A DNA stretch of 64,000 nt from Trichodesmium sp002260545 (GCF_050016015.1 NZ_JBNHEQ010000166.1:30623-94622); one strand, 5' to 3'; positions 47,083 through 57,448 are shown, numbered from the stretch's first letter. Notes: generated by a model not told the origin, from the sequence alone. A program made the numbers and translations.

Positions 47083-48978
47083 TGGGTGGTGGGGTATAGT
47101 TTATTTTTAGGTTTAGTAGTATTAGTGATGATACATTAATCTACCATCAAAAATATCTGGTGTCAAAAATTGTAAGTTCTATGACAAAACAAAATTTTAA
47201 GACTAGGAATTGAAGAGTGAGCTAGTAAAAAGATCGATCAAACTCTGGAAAATTATTAATATTTAACTACAGAACAGAGATTATACCAATTTGATTAATG
47301 TTTACTACAAATAGTTAGGCTGTTTTTGAGACTCATGAGTCAGGAGTCAGAATGAATAGCTTAAATACTATTTATTACTATTTATATTCCCTGTTTAGTC
47401 AAAAGGACATCTCAGATAAAGTCTTTCAATCATCCTTATTTTCGTAACATTCTTTTTTTTTAATTCCTATAGCAATCCTAAATGATTTGTGAGAATTTTT
47501 ATCATAGTTAAGATTGAGGAAAAACCTTGAAAATTATGACTTCCTACTCCTACCACAAAAATATTACAATTAAAATAGGATTGCTATATTATATCCTCAT
47601 ATATTCTGCACTTAGTATATAGAAGTTCCTATTGTTTGTATTTATATAATATCTGGATATAATCATTAGGGCATAAATTAAGTGCGAACGCGGAATAAAG
47701 GTAAGAGGTTCAGATTTTTGATCTATACTTTGACTTTGGAAGTTTTACAAATTACTTAGCATTCTTAAGGAAATATAAAAAAATGAAATAGGGAAAAGGG
47801 AGGTGGCTTAAAAACACAACTATTTTCACCATAACTTTAGGAGTATGAATACTGATAATGTATCCAAGCGCCAGATTTAAATCCCCGGAACTATTCCAGC
47901 TTTTATATTTAGTTGCTCAACAGTATCTTAAACTTAATCTTACAAACAGTCTCTAAATTCTAGTGTAGTGTATGGATTACACTGATGTCCAAAACCGAAA
48001 ATTTATCTGGAGTTGAGTAGTAAATATATAAAATAATTTTGTCTAAGTTAGGTTAGTGTTAAAAATTATGCTGATACGATCAGGCAGGAATAGAAACCAT
48101 CGGATTTGCAACTTAGGGTGAGCTATCCTGAAGGAAAGAAGTTTTTGAGAGACTTTACTTTTCCTTACATACCCTGGTCTTTGTGTGACTTATTACTAAC
48201 CTCTTACCTTCTGATAAATTATCTACTGGGTACTGCCATTAGAACTGAAAGACTAACAAGAGAAAGGACTTTTAAAGAGCAAAAATGAATTCTACCCACA
48301 GCATATTATGATGGTCATTCCTGCCTCTAAGCCAATATTTTAGACCACGCACTAACTGTAAAAATTCAACTTTTATCATACCAAATCTTTCACAATGTTT
48401 TCTAGATATCCTGAAACAAGGTGTGAAGTGGTAAGTTTTATGTGTGAGGAAATTCAGGAAAAAGACAAATAGTGTAAAGTATTTCTTACCAAGCAGTATT
48501 AATGTATGATAAATGGTATACCTAGGTTTACAAATTGTTTGGATTGTGTTATGCTGAATTTTATTCTAGTATAAATAGTTAGATTGTTTATTATATTGCT
48601 TCACCTAGAGTCTTTTTAGAAAAAAAAATGAATTGTCAACTTAAGGCTAAAAGGAGCAGAAAAAATCCTCAAATACTTAATTATTAAGATGTAGAAAAAA
48701 TATGATTGGCAGCCAAAACCCTAAAAGATAAATTGTGCAAGTATTCGATCGTAAAATAGGTTATAGATAGATATTAACCCTGTGGAAACCAGAGAAAGTC
48801 TGAATCAAAGCAGATACTGTTAAAGTTTTGATATTAAAGATAAAAAGCAGTTAACTAAGACAATAAAGCTGGGAATTGTTAAATGAAAGATAAACACTAA
48901 AAAAATTAGGAAAAAAATAGAAAAAGTTGTCAAATGATATATAATAAAGAACTACTACTAGCTAGCTGAAATTGCTTT
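47083..48978. other. 1.9-kb spacer, no convincing gene
   Basis: The ATAGCAATCCTA/TAGGATTGCTATAT pair (47468 and 47574) flanks about 100 bp. A 60-codon frame at 48106 lacks a start signal and family resemblance, so it is not called. The promoter of ffh should lie near 48900, but I cannot assign it. Confidence 0.45.
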
Positions 48979-50448
48979 ATGTTTGAAGCCCTTGCTGACC
49001 GCTTAGAAGTAACCTGGAAAAAACTAAGGGGTCAAGACAAAATTACAGACTCCAATATCCAAGACGCCCTGCGAGAAGTACGTCGTGCCCTACTAGAGGC
49101 AGATGTAAACTTACAAGTTGTGAAAGACTTTATAGCCGAGGTCAGCACCAAGGCCAAAGGAGCCAATGTATTAACAGGAGTAAGACCAGACCAACAGTTC
49201 ATCAAAATAGTCCATGATGAACTAGCACAGGTAATGGGAGAAACCAACGCTCCCTTAGCGAAAGCTGACCAACCGCCAACTATTGTCCTGATGGCAGGTT
49301 TACAGGGAACAGGGAAAACCACAGCCTCAGCTAAGTTGGCCCTACATTTAAGGAAGCAGAACCGGAGTGCTTTGCTAGTAGCTACTGATATATATAGACC
49401 GGCTGCTATTGACCAGTTAGTTACCCTAGGTAAACAGATAGATATATCAGTATTTGAATTAGGTACAGATATAGACCCTGTAGAAATTGCTCAAAAAGGA
49501 GTAGAGCAGGCCAAAGCAGATGGTATAGATACAGTAATTATAGATACAGCAGGTCGGCTACAGATAGATCAAGATATGATGGCCGAACTTGCGAGAATTA
49601 AAGCAGCAGTTAAGCCCCAGGAAACCTTGCTAGTAGTAGACGCAATGACAGGTCAAGAGGCTGCAACATTGACCCGTACCTTCAACGATCAAATTGGGAT
49701 AACAGGGGCTATCCTAACAAAAATGGATGGGGATACAAGAGGTGGGGCAGCTTTATCAGTCCGTCGAATTTCCGGTCAACCGATAAAATTTGTAGGGGTA
49801 GGAGAAAAAGTAGAAGCTCTGCAACCTTTCTATCCAGAAAGAATGGCTTCTCGGATTTTGGGGATGGGAGATGTACTTACCCTGGTAGAAAAAGCTCAGG
49901 AAGAGTTTGACATAGCTGATGCAGAAAAAATGCAAGAGAAAATCCTCTCAGCTAAGTTTGACTTTACTGACTTCCTGAAGCAAACGCGACTGATGAAGAA
50001 TATGGGTTCCCTGGGAGGAATTATGAAATTAATTCCAGGAATGAATAAAATCAGTGACGATCAGTTGCAGCAGGGAGAAACTCAGCTTAAGCGTTGTGAG
50101 TCTATGATTAATTCTATGACACGCCAAGAGCGCCAAAACCCAGAACTTTTAGCCAAATCTCCCTCCCGACGACGACGTATTGCAGGTGGTTCAGGTTATG
50201 CTGAAAAAGATGTTAGTAAACTGGTAAGTGACTTCCAAAGAATGCGATCGCTAATGCAACAAATGGGCCAAGGCGGAATGCCAGGGATGGGGATGCCTGG
50301 AATGCCTGGTATGGGAATGCCTGGTATGGGAATGCCTGGAATGCCAGGAGGTAAAACACCTCCTGGTTGGCGTAACCAGCAAGGTATTATGGGTAGTGGT
50401 AAGAAGAAAAAGAAGCAGAAAAAGAAAAAGGGCTTTGGGCAGCTTTAA
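48979..50448 (+). CDS. ffh: Signal recognition particle protein Ffh
   Basis: The 489-residue protein is SRP54/Ffh: an N-terminal helical bundle, then the G domain with GLQGTGKTTASAKLA (about 106-120), DTAGRLQID, TKMDGDTRGGAAL, and a C-terminal M domain (about 325-435) with an RRRRI RNA-contact segment. The tail consists of GMPGM repeats (about 433-458) and a Lys-rich end. It binds SRP RNA and signal sequences and targets proteins to the membrane. The repeat of a GMPGMG unit is longer than in many bacteria. It is followed by rpsP after 128 bp, a conserved bacterial neighbourhood. Confidence 0.97.
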   Translation: MFEALADRLEVTWKKLRGQDKITDSNIQDALREVRRALLEADVNLQVVKDFIAEVSTKAKGANVLTGVRPDQQFIKIVHDELAQVMGETNAPLAKADQPPTIVLMAGLQGTGKTTASAKLALHLRKQNRSALLVATDIYRPAAIDQLVTLGKQIDISVFELGTDIDPVEIAQKGVEQAKADGIDTVIIDTAGRLQIDQDMMAELARIKAAVKPQETLLVVDAMTGQEAATLTRTFNDQIGITGAILTKMDGDTRGGAALSVRRISGQPIKFVGVGEKVEALQPFYPERMASRILGMGDVLTLVEKAQEEFDIADAEKMQEKILSAKFDFTDFLKQTRLMKNMGSLGGIMKLIPGMNKISDDQLQQGETQLKRCESMINSMTRQERQNPELLAKSPSRRRRIAGGSGYAEKDVSKLVSDFQRMRSLMQQMGQGGMPGMGMPGMPGMGMPGMGMPGMPGGKTPPGWRNQQGIMGSGKKKKKQKKKKGFGQL

Positions 50449-50576
50449 AAGAACCGACTGCAAGAGTCAAAAATACCTAGTAAAAAACTGTAGATTTGAC
50501 AAAAAATCTCGAAATGCTGCCTAGGTTACGATGAAACAATAGCTTATAATTCCAAACAGGAGTATAATCACTCGAA

Positions 50577-51002
50577 ATGATCAAACTGCGATTAAAGCGA
50601 TATGGAAAAAAACGGGAGACTAGCTACCGGATAGTAGCAATGAATAGTGACTCCCGTCGTGATGGCCGTCCATTAGAAGAACTCGGCTTTTATAATCCCA
50701 GAACAGATGAAACAAGATTAGATGTACCAGCAATTACAAGACGCCTTGAACAAGGTGCCCAGCCAACAGATACAGTGCGTGACATATTGAGAAAAGCCAA
50801 TGTCCTTGAATCATCCAGAATCGGAGTTAACACCCAAGCAAACGTATCAGTTTCCCATGCAGAACCGACCGAAGCCATTACCAATACTGAACCGAGCCAA
50901 GCAACTGCCAATACCGAAACCAACGAAACCAGTGACAGTGAGTCAACTGCAACAGCAACAATTAGCGAGTCTGAGGAACAACCGCCAGTCAGCGAATCCT
51001 GA
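50577..51002 (+). CDS. rpsP: 30S ribosomal protein S16, long C-terminal tail
   Basis: MIKLRLKRYGKKRETSYRIV and DGRPLEELGFYNP identify S16. The core is about 80 residues, ending near RDILRKANVLE. The remaining 60 residues are a Thr/Glu/Ser-rich low-complexity tail (TEPSQATANTETNETSDSES) with no structured content. GGAG about 13 bases upstream acts as the ribosome binding site. The tail overlaps the start region of the next gene in another frame. Confidence 0.96.
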   Translation: MIKLRLKRYGKKRETSYRIVAMNSDSRRDGRPLEELGFYNPRTDETRLDVPAITRRLEQGAQPTDTVRDILRKANVLESSRIGVNTQANVSVSHAEPTEAITNTEPSQATANTETNETSDSESTATATISESEEQPPVSES

Positions 51003-51420
51003 TTATGCTGAAATAGTTAGGTCTTTAATTGAGCCATTTCTAGAGTCACCACAGTCTTTACGAGTGGACTGTGAAGTTAACCCTCGGCAAGCAAAAGCTT
51101 GGATTCGTCTAGCTTTTGATGAACCGGAAAAAGGGCGAGTCTATGGTCGTGGAGGACGTAATATCCAAGCAGTTCGTACTGTGTTAGCAGCATTAGCTCA
51201 AACAGCAGGTCAATCTGTACATTTGGAAATATACGAAGACCAGCCAGATATACAACGCTCTTATCATTCTGACTATCCAAGTAATCGAGAAGAGGGAATA
51301 TACAATAGAAGGACGATACCAAGTAGTCGCGTCCCTGAAAATAGACACAGACTATCTCGTCATCGTGGTACAACTCCAAGTCCAATTAGATATAAAAGAA
51401 ATGGACATGGAATGACATAA
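50938..51420 (+). CDS. khpA: KH-domain RNA-binding protein (KhpA-type)
   Basis: The core YAEIVRSLIEPFLESPQSLR, VDCEVNPRQAKAWIRLAFD, GRVYGRGGRNIQAVRTVLAA (GxxG loop GRGG) and LEIYEDQ is the short KH protein found after rpsP in many bacteria. The C-terminal 60 residues are basic and disordered (RHRLSRHRGTTPSPIRYKRN). The start is uncertain. The frame is open further back inside rpsP (GTG at 50932 and 50938, ATG at 50857), so the genes overlap by at least about 65 bases. I chose GTG 50938 by placement alone. Confidence 0.8.
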   Translation: MSQLQQQQLASLRNNRQSANPDYAEIVRSLIEPFLESPQSLRVDCEVNPRQAKAWIRLAFDEPEKGRVYGRGGRNIQAVRTVLAALAQTAGQSVHLEIYEDQPDIQRSYHSDYPSNREEGIYNRRTIPSSRVPENRHRLSRHRGTTPSPIRYKRNGHGMT

Positions 51421-51744
51421 GGATAATGGATAATGGATAATGGATAATGAAAACTATCTGTAATTATCAATATATTAATTATCCATTATCTATTTTTAAG
51501 AAACCTCTGGGGATTAAAGATCAATTATCAATTATCCATGAATAGCTAATGCCAAAAATTCTAGAATGAGGATTAGATAGACAGATATGTTAGCATGACC
51601 AAAAAATCAGGTCTCAAGCCTCCCCTTGGCTGCACCACGAGCTGTCGCTATACAAGGGAATGAAAAAGTTTCAATTCAGTATTTCAAGCCTCTGGCAAAA
51701 GTTGCTAGGTACTGATAACTGATAACTGATAACTGATAACTGAA
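51421..51744. repeat. Spacer with GATAATGGATAAT and ACTGATA repeats
   Basis: GGATAAT is repeated four times from 51421 and inverted TTATCAATTATCCATG occurs near 51525. The last 40 bases are an ACTGATA heptamer run that ends AACTGAAATGACA, so the phoH start codon lies in the repeat end. No gene is seen. Confidence 0.7.
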
Positions 51745-52698
51745 ATGACAGAGGCACTACAAATAGAATTGCCTAGTATAGATAGCGCGATCGCTCTTTC
51801 TGGCTATCAGGAAGAAAATATCAAACTACTGGCAAAACACACAGGGGCAAATATTGTACTACGGGGACAAGAATTATTCATAACTGGCACTGCAACTCAA
51901 ATTGAGCGATGCCAGAAAATTGTATATTCTCTAGAAAGCCTCTGGAAGCATGGCAAAACTATTACTGGGGTAGAAATTCTTACTGCTCGCCATGCAATTG
52001 AGACAAACCGTCAAGATGACCTGGAACAACTTCAGCAAGATGTTCTGGCCAAAACCCGCCGTGGACTAGAAATTCGGGCTAAAACTTTTCGCCAAAGAAA
52101 ATATGTGCAGGCCATTCGTACTAAGGATATGACTTTTTGTGTAGGCCCTGCGGGAACTGGTAAAACGTTTTTGGCAGCTATTTTAGCAGTAAAAGCGCTT
52201 TTAGACAACGAATATGAACGCCTAATTTTAACTAGACCTGCTGTTGAAGCAGGAGAAAAATTAGGGTTTTTACCAGGAGATTTGCAACAAAAAATCAATC
52301 CCTATTTGCGACCTTTATATGATGCTCTTTATGAATTAATTGAACCAGAAAAAGTGAATACTTTGATGGAAAAGGGAGTTATTGAAGTTGCACCTTTAGC
52401 TTATATGAGAGGTCGGACTCTGAATAACTCTTTTGTGATTCTTGATGAAGCTCAAAATACTACTCCTGCTCAGATGAAAATGGTATTAACTCGCTTAGGT
52501 TTCCGTTCAAAAATGGTAGTGACAGGAGATATTACTCAAACAGATTTACCTCTGAGTCAAAGATCGGGATTATCTGTTGCTATGAAGATTCTACGGAATG
52601 TTGAAGGTATTGCTATTTGTGAACTATCTCAAGCGGATGTGGTACGACATCCTTTAGTACAGAGAATAGTTGCTGCTTATGAAGATTATGAAAAATAA
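51745..52698 (+). CDS. phoH: PhoH-like ATPase
   Basis: The 317-residue protein starts MTEALQIELPSIDSAIALSG with a KH-like N-terminal region. Then come CVGPAGTGKTFLAAILAV (Walker A, about 133-150), LTRPAVEAGEKLGFLPGDL, YMRGRTLNNSFVILDEAQN (Walker B DEAQ) and VVTGDITQTDLP. PhoH proteins are cytoplasmic ATP-binding proteins with links to RNA metabolism and phosphate stress; the exact role is not settled. The start ATG directly follows a heptamer repeat array and has no ribosome binding site, yet it aligns with the start I recall in other cyanobacteria. Confidence 0.93.
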   Translation: MTEALQIELPSIDSAIALSGYQEENIKLLAKHTGANIVLRGQELFITGTATQIERCQKIVYSLESLWKHGKTITGVEILTARHAIETNRQDDLEQLQQDVLAKTRRGLEIRAKTFRQRKYVQAIRTKDMTFCVGPAGTGKTFLAAILAVKALLDNEYERLILTRPAVEAGEKLGFLPGDLQQKINPYLRPLYDALYELIEPEKVNTLMEKGVIEVAPLAYMRGRTLNNSFVILDEAQNTTPAQMKMVLTRLGFRSKMVVTGDITQTDLPLSQRSGLSVAMKILRNVEGIAICELSQADVVRHPLVQRIVAAYEDYEK

Positions 52699-52712
52699 AT
52701 TAGGAGTTAGGC

Positions 52713-52777
52713 AGAAACCGGGTTGATCCAGTAAATTTTGTGAGAGTGAAAAATAGAAAGTAATAAACCCGGTTTCT
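52713..52777. repeat. 12-bp inverted repeat, AGAAACCGGGTT
   Basis: AGAAACCGGGTT (52713) and AACCCGGTTTCT (52766) are exact complements 41 bases apart. It lies just after phoH and may end its transcript, but the loop is long. The same motif is in the hairpin at 31916. Confidence 0.5.
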
Positions 52778-52829
52778 TATTTGGGTTAATAATTCCTGAA
52801 ATAATCAAAATAAATATCTATCTATAATT

Positions 52830-53243
52830 ATGACTACTAACCTGAAAGATTTTTTAGAAGCTTGTGAACAACTTGGAACTTTACGTTTAATTGTGACAAG
52901 TAGTGCTGCAGTATTGGAAGTTAGGGGAAAAATTCAAAAGTTATTTTATGCTGAACTTCCTAAAGGTAAATATGCTAATATGCACGATGATATTTTTGAG
53001 TTTCATCTGAATATGGATCTGATTAAACAGGTAAAGTTTGAAACTGGGGAAGCAAAACGGGGAAATTTTACTACTTACGCAATTCGTTTTTTAGATAGTG
53101 AAAGTGAAGTGACTTTGAGTGCATTTTTGCAATGGGGAAAACCAGGAGAGTATGAACCTGGACAGGTGGAAGCTTGGCAAGAGTTGAAGGAAAAATATGG
53201 TGAGGTTTGGGAACCTGCACCAGTAGAAAGTTTGGAAAATTGA
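52830..53243 (+). CDS. ChuX/HutX-like heme-utilisation family protein
   Basis: The 137-residue protein reads MTTNLKDFLEACEQLGTLRL, a GKIQKLFYAELPKGKYANMH segment, FEFHLNMDLIKQVKFETGEA and AIRFLD, then QWGKPGEYEPGQVEAWQELK. By pattern I recall this as the small cyanobacterial proteins annotated as ChuX/HutX heme-like substrate binders; some members of that fold bind or degrade heme. I cannot confirm ligand binding. Start at ATG 52830. It lies 131 bp after phoH on the same strand. Confidence 0.6.
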   Translation: MTTNLKDFLEACEQLGTLRLIVTSSAAVLEVRGKIQKLFYAELPKGKYANMHDDIFEFHLNMDLIKQVKFETGEAKRGNFTTYAIRFLDSESEVTLSAFLQWGKPGEYEPGQVEAWQELKEKYGEVWEPAPVESLEN

Positions 53244-53350
53244 GTTAATTTTTTTGGCTTTGCATAGAATATAGTTTTTTTGCTGGCCTTTCAGCACATC
53301 CTGAATTTGTCTAATACAGCGCTTGTCAGATTAATGACCTCAAATTATAG

Positions 53351-53387
53351 AAAAAAAGCATGATTTCCTGGAAACCATGCTTTTTTT
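53351..53387. terminator. Bidirectional terminator
   Basis: AAAAAAAGCATGATTT (53351-53366) faces AAACCATGCTTTTTTT (53372-53387) with one mismatch. A/T runs lie on both sides. It sits between the convergent 52830 and 53501 genes and can stop both. Confidence 0.8.
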
Positions 53388-53500
53388 ATTTATCAAGATA
53401 TATATAATAGCAGTCGTTATTACTGTTAGGAAATTATCACGCCTCTCAAGTTGAGTCACAGTAAGAATTTAACTTCTAACTTCTAACTTATGACTTCTGA

Positions 53501-56500
53501 TTACCCTCTGATAATAAAGTCATCAACTTCAAGTAATGCTTGATTACTCAAAGTTGCAAACTGACCCCCATCACCAAAACCATTAGCACTACCATTGGGG
53601 TTGTAGAATAACCCACCATTAGTTCTGTTGTAGACAATTACAGCATCAGAAGTTGCAGCAGCATTATTATCAGTAACAGTCGCAAAATCTACCTCTATAT
53701 CATTAATAGCTGTAAATGTATTTCGAGCCAAGAGGATTTTATCTTGACCAACAACAAAATCAGTAATTTCATCTACACCAATATCATCAGAATCAAATTC
53801 CTGATTTGTAGCAAAGATGAAACGGTCAATACTCGCTCCACCAGTTAAGATATCATCTCCGGGACCACCATTGAGGCGATCGCGACCTTGACCACCATTC
53901 ATCTCGTCGTCGCCATCTCCACCAAAGAGACGGTCAATACCAAGACGACCTGCTAAAGTATCATCACCATCTTGACCATACAGGGAGTCATTCCCGCGAC
54001 CGCCAATAATTGAGTCGTTGCCATCATTACCTACCAGGGTATCATTGCCAGCAAATCCAGTAATAGTATCGTTACCAGTACCACCATTGAGCCTATCTGC
54101 TTGGGGAGTACCTGGAATAGACTGGTCTGGGTCAGGAGGTGGGAAAGTAACTTCTTCTATGGTTGTGGCGATCGTATTGTTTGATTCGTCAGTTTCAATG
54201 GTACCATCAAAGATGTCAATGACCATACCAATCTGATAATCTGTGTCCTCATCCCAATCAAACTCATCTAAAGTAGGCAGCAAAATAGTTTGGGTAAACT
54301 CGTCGGTACTACTGTTCCCAGGCAAATCTTCTATGAAGGTAAAATCAAGTGGCAGGAAGTTTTCGGGTAGGTCAATATTATCATCCTCAGATAAGTAGAA
54401 GTCTAGCAAAACCTCTGCAGCAGTATCTGGGTCAAGATTAGCATCGGATAAGAAAAAGTCTACATCAAATCCAGTAGCATCATCACTACCATTGTTGTCT
54501 ACAGAAAAGTCAACATCAATCAACTCACCAGGGCGAACTTCTGGTGAAGTAATTTCCAGTAATTGACTAGATAGGTCGATATCATTCGCAAAGGTGGAGA
54601 GAAACACTTCCAGGTTAATATTACCAACTTCACCATCAAACCCATCTACTGCTATGTTGTAAGTTTCGCCTGCGACTACATCAAAGATAATCTCACTTTG
54701 GAGACCAAAATCTACACTATCATCACTGCTAGCTACTTCAGTTAATTCAGCAAGGGTAGAACCAGTGTAAGCTGCTAGTATGGTGTCAAAGTCGCTACCA
54801 TCAGTGTTAATGGTTACAATACCAGAGTCGGGGGCAGTATAAGTCCACCACAGAGATGCACCACCATCGTTTCCAGCATGAGCTGGCTCTCCTGGTTCGC
54901 TAGTAGCACCCTCGTTCCTGCCTGTAAAAATATCAGTATCATTTAAAGAAATTCTGTTGGCAAAGTTATCGTTGGCAAGAAGATCCGTCTGTAACGACAA
55001 AGCTAACTCAACATCTCCTGCTTCACCATCGAACCCATCCACTGCAATTTTATAGTTAGTTCCAGCTTCTACTGCAAACATGATTTCACTTTGCGTTCCA
55101 AATCCACCGTCGTCATTGCTGGCAACTTCGGTTAACTCCTGGAGAGAAGGACCTGTGTAAGCTGCCAAAAGTGTATCAAAATTGCTATTAAAGGTATTGA
55201 TATTCACTAATCCTGATTCGGGCGCTGTCCAATTCCACCAGATGGAACTGCCACCATCGTTTTCTGCATGGTTAGGTTCACCTGCTTCTTTGGAGGCGTT
55301 GACGTTACTCGCAGTTGCAGTATCAGCAATACCAGTCAGAGTAGCACTGTCAGCAAAATTATCGTTGGATATGGGTGTTGTTTGCTGGAGTAAATCTAGA
55401 ACAATATTGCCCTGTTCGCCCAAATATCCATCTACGGCAATTTTATAGTTTGTGCCCTCAAAAGCTTCAAAAGTTACCAGACTTTGTAATCCCTCACCAG
55501 CATCATCGTTACTGGCAACTTCAGTTAGGTCTGAGACAGAATCACCTGTATAAATTCCTAATACAGTGTCGAAATCACTACCGTTAGTTGTTATAGTGAC
55601 TAGACCAGATGTGGGTGCTGTCCAATTCCACCAAACGGAGCTGCCTCCATTTTCTTCAAGCTCATTTTCCGCATGAAGAGGTTCTCCATCTTCAGTGGTA
55701 GCATCAAAGTTGAAGGCTTCAACGTTAGCAGAAGAACCAATCAATGGAGAACTGTTTGAGAAGTTATCGTTTCCTACCTCTGTTGTTGTTTGTAAAAGGT
55801 TGAGGACAATATTCCCTGTCTCGTCAGAAAATCCATCCACTACAAAATGGTATGTGGTTCCTTCTGCTGCATCAAAAACAATTTCACTTTGGAGGAAGTT
55901 TGAGGCGCTGTCGTCGTTGCTAGCAATTTCAGTCAGGTTTGAGACAGAATCACCTGTATATGCAGCTAATACAGTATCAAAGTTACTGCCGAAAGTATCT
56001 ACAGTTGCTTGCCCAGAAGTAGGAGCAGTCCAACTCCACCATACAGAATTATTCTCTCCTTCCTCAGAAACGCTAGCTGGTTCTCCTTGCTCAGAAGTTG
56101 CATTGTTGTTTGTACCATTGACGGTGCTTGATATACCGGAAATAGGGTTGCTATTTTGGAAGTTATCATTTTCGACTCGATCTGGTTCCAGTTCTAATGC
56201 CGCAGCTAAGTCAAGTCTGGGTTTAGTAATTCCATTCCGGTGGTCTTCAACTGGTGTGCCACTATCGAGCAATCGTTGCAGAATTTGGTCGGGAGTTTCA
56301 TCTGGGAAGGCTTCACTCAAGACAGCAACTGCACCTGCAACATGAGGTGCTGCCTGAGAAGTGCCACCTTGTGATATACCTCCAGCAGTAATATAGTCCC
56401 CTGGTGCTAATATGTCTAGAAATTGGGCACTGTTGGAAAAAGGTGTTACTCGATCTATAATTGCGTTCTCAATTGTGCCATCGACAAACTCAAGGGTACC

Positions 56501-57448
56501 TGTGAAGTCATACACTGCACCAACAGATACTCCACTTTCGATACCTGCAGGGAATCCCAGTCCATCTGTAAAGTAGTCATTCCCAGAAGCCAAAATAGGA
56601 AGAATTCCTGCCAATCTTGCACTAGTAATTGCTTGAGCCCAAGGATCATTATCATTCGCAGGAATTGGATTTTTTATCTTGGTATTGTCTGGACCAAGAC
56701 TCAGGTTCATGGCCTTAATATTGTACTCATCTTTGTTCTCAATTACCCAATCAATTGCCGCAAAAACATCATTATCTTGAAAAGTATTTTGATTTCTAAA
56801 AACATCCAATGCCAAAATATCAGCACCTGGTGCAACTCCGGCAACAATAGCACTAACATTGGTTCCATGACCGTCATCATCTTCAAAACCATCATCAGGG
56901 CCAAAGTCTTGGGCAAATACTACTCGTCCCTCCAATCCTGGAGCATTTGTTATTGCCCCTGTATCCAAAACAGCAACAGCTGTACCTTCTCCAGTAAATC
57001 CGTTTGCTACTGCTTGCGGTTGATTGATTAAGGGTAGACTTTGTTGTAGCAATGGTTGAAATGTTTGGGGAACTGATGCTTGTAAAACATCAGGATTTTC
57101 TAACAGTTCCGTCAAAGGTACTTCCGAATCAAATCGAATGAAAGAAGTTGGTAGGTGTGAATAATCTTCTATGACTTCAAACCCTGCTTGTAAACTAGAG
57201 AGTACCTCTGTTTTTAATTCTGTCAGCAATTCAGATTTGTAGTCCAGATATACATCGCTACCTGCCTCAAATTCCCCCTGTTGTATTAAGGTTTCTACGA
57301 GTGCATCTATTTCAGCACTATCAAATGAAACAAGAAGTTCTTGGGATTTCCCATTGGCAAACCCTCCTATCACATCCTCCGATACTTTCTCGGATATGGG
57401 AGTATCAGTAGATTTTTGCCCTGAAATTTTATCTACAGTTTGACTCAT
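53501..57448 (-). CDS. Secreted subtilisin-like (S8) protease with RTX tail
   Basis: The 1315-residue protein has a propeptide-like N-terminus (1-140) and an S8 domain with the catalytic triad D162 (VLDTGA), H194 (DDGHGTNVSA) and S364 (GGTSQAAPHVAGA). Four repeats of about 130 residues follow, each opening near NDNF (427, 560, 695, 826) with SVWW(S/N)WTAP and FDT(V/I/L)LAAYTG motifs. A CARDB-like segment lies at about 957-1100, RTX nonapeptides GGxGNDxL(x) at about 1115-1205 and a final 110-residue end (FIFATNQEF ... VDDFIIRG). No N-terminal signal peptide is visible; the RTX tail points to type I secretion and calcium-dependent folding outside. The tail is nearly identical to that of the next gene (57796). 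Confidence 0.92.
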   Translation of the reverse strand: MSQTVDKISGQKSTDTPISEKVSEDVIGGFANGKSQELLVSFDSAEIDALVETLIQQGEFEAGSDVYLDYKSELLTELKTEVLSSLQAGFEVIEDYSHLPTSFIRFDSEVPLTELLENPDVLQASVPQTFQPLLQQSLPLINQPQAVANGFTGEGTAVAVLDTGAITNAPGLEGRVVFAQDFGPDDGFEDDDGHGTNVSAIVAGVAPGADILALDVFRNQNTFQDNDVFAAIDWVIENKDEYNIKAMNLSLGPDNTKIKNPIPANDNDPWAQAITSARLAGILPILASGNDYFTDGLGFPAGIESGVSVGAVYDFTGTLEFVDGTIENAIIDRVTPFSNSAQFLDILAPGDYITAGGISQGGTSQAAPHVAGAVAVLSEAFPDETPDQILQRLLDSGTPVEDHRNGITKPRLDLAAALELEPDRVENDNFQNSNPISGISSTVNGTNNNATSEQGEPASVSEEGENNSVWWSWTAPTSGQATVDTFGSNFDTVLAAYTGDSVSNLTEIASNDDSASNFLQSEIVFDAAEGTTYHFVVDGFSDETGNIVLNLLQTTTEVGNDNFSNSSPLIGSSANVEAFNFDATTEDGEPLHAENELEENGGSSVWWNWTAPTSGLVTITTNGSDFDTVLGIYTGDSVSDLTEVASNDDAGEGLQSLVTFEAFEGTNYKIAVDGYLGEQGNIVLDLLQQTTPISNDNFADSATLTGIADTATASNVNASKEAGEPNHAENDGGSSIWWNWTAPESGLVNINTFNSNFDTLLAAYTGPSLQELTEVASNDDGGFGTQSEIMFAVEAGTNYKIAVDGFDGEAGDVELALSLQTDLLANDNFANRISLNDTDIFTGRNEGATSEPGEPAHAGNDGGASLWWTYTAPDSGIVTINTDGSDFDTILAAYTGSTLAELTEVASSDDSVDFGLQSEIIFDVVAGETYNIAVDGFDGEVGNINLEVFLSTFANDIDLSSQLLEITSPEVRPGELIDVDFSVDNNGSDDATGFDVDFFLSDANLDPDTAAEVLLDFYLSEDDNIDLPENFLPLDFTFIEDLPGNSSTDEFTQTILLPTLDEFDWDEDTDYQIGMVIDIFDGTIETDESNNTIATTIEEVTFPPPDPDQSIPGTPQADRLNGGTGNDTITGFAGNDTLVGNDGNDSIIGGRGNDSLYGQDGDDTLAGRLGIDRLFGGDGDDEMNGGQGRDRLNGGPGDDILTGGASIDRFIFATNQEFDSDDIGVDEITDFVVGQDKILLARNTFTAINDIEVDFATVTDNNAAATSDAVIVYNRTNGGLFYNPNGSANGFGDGGQFATLSNQALLEVDDFIIRG

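Noticed and set aside
48106..48288. 60-codon frame before ffh
   Set aside because: No ATG or ribosome binding site and no recognisable family; it may be chance.
55695..56345. 216-codon frame antisense to the protease gene
   Set aside because: Shadow of the S8 protease frame, which has clear domains and catalytic residues.
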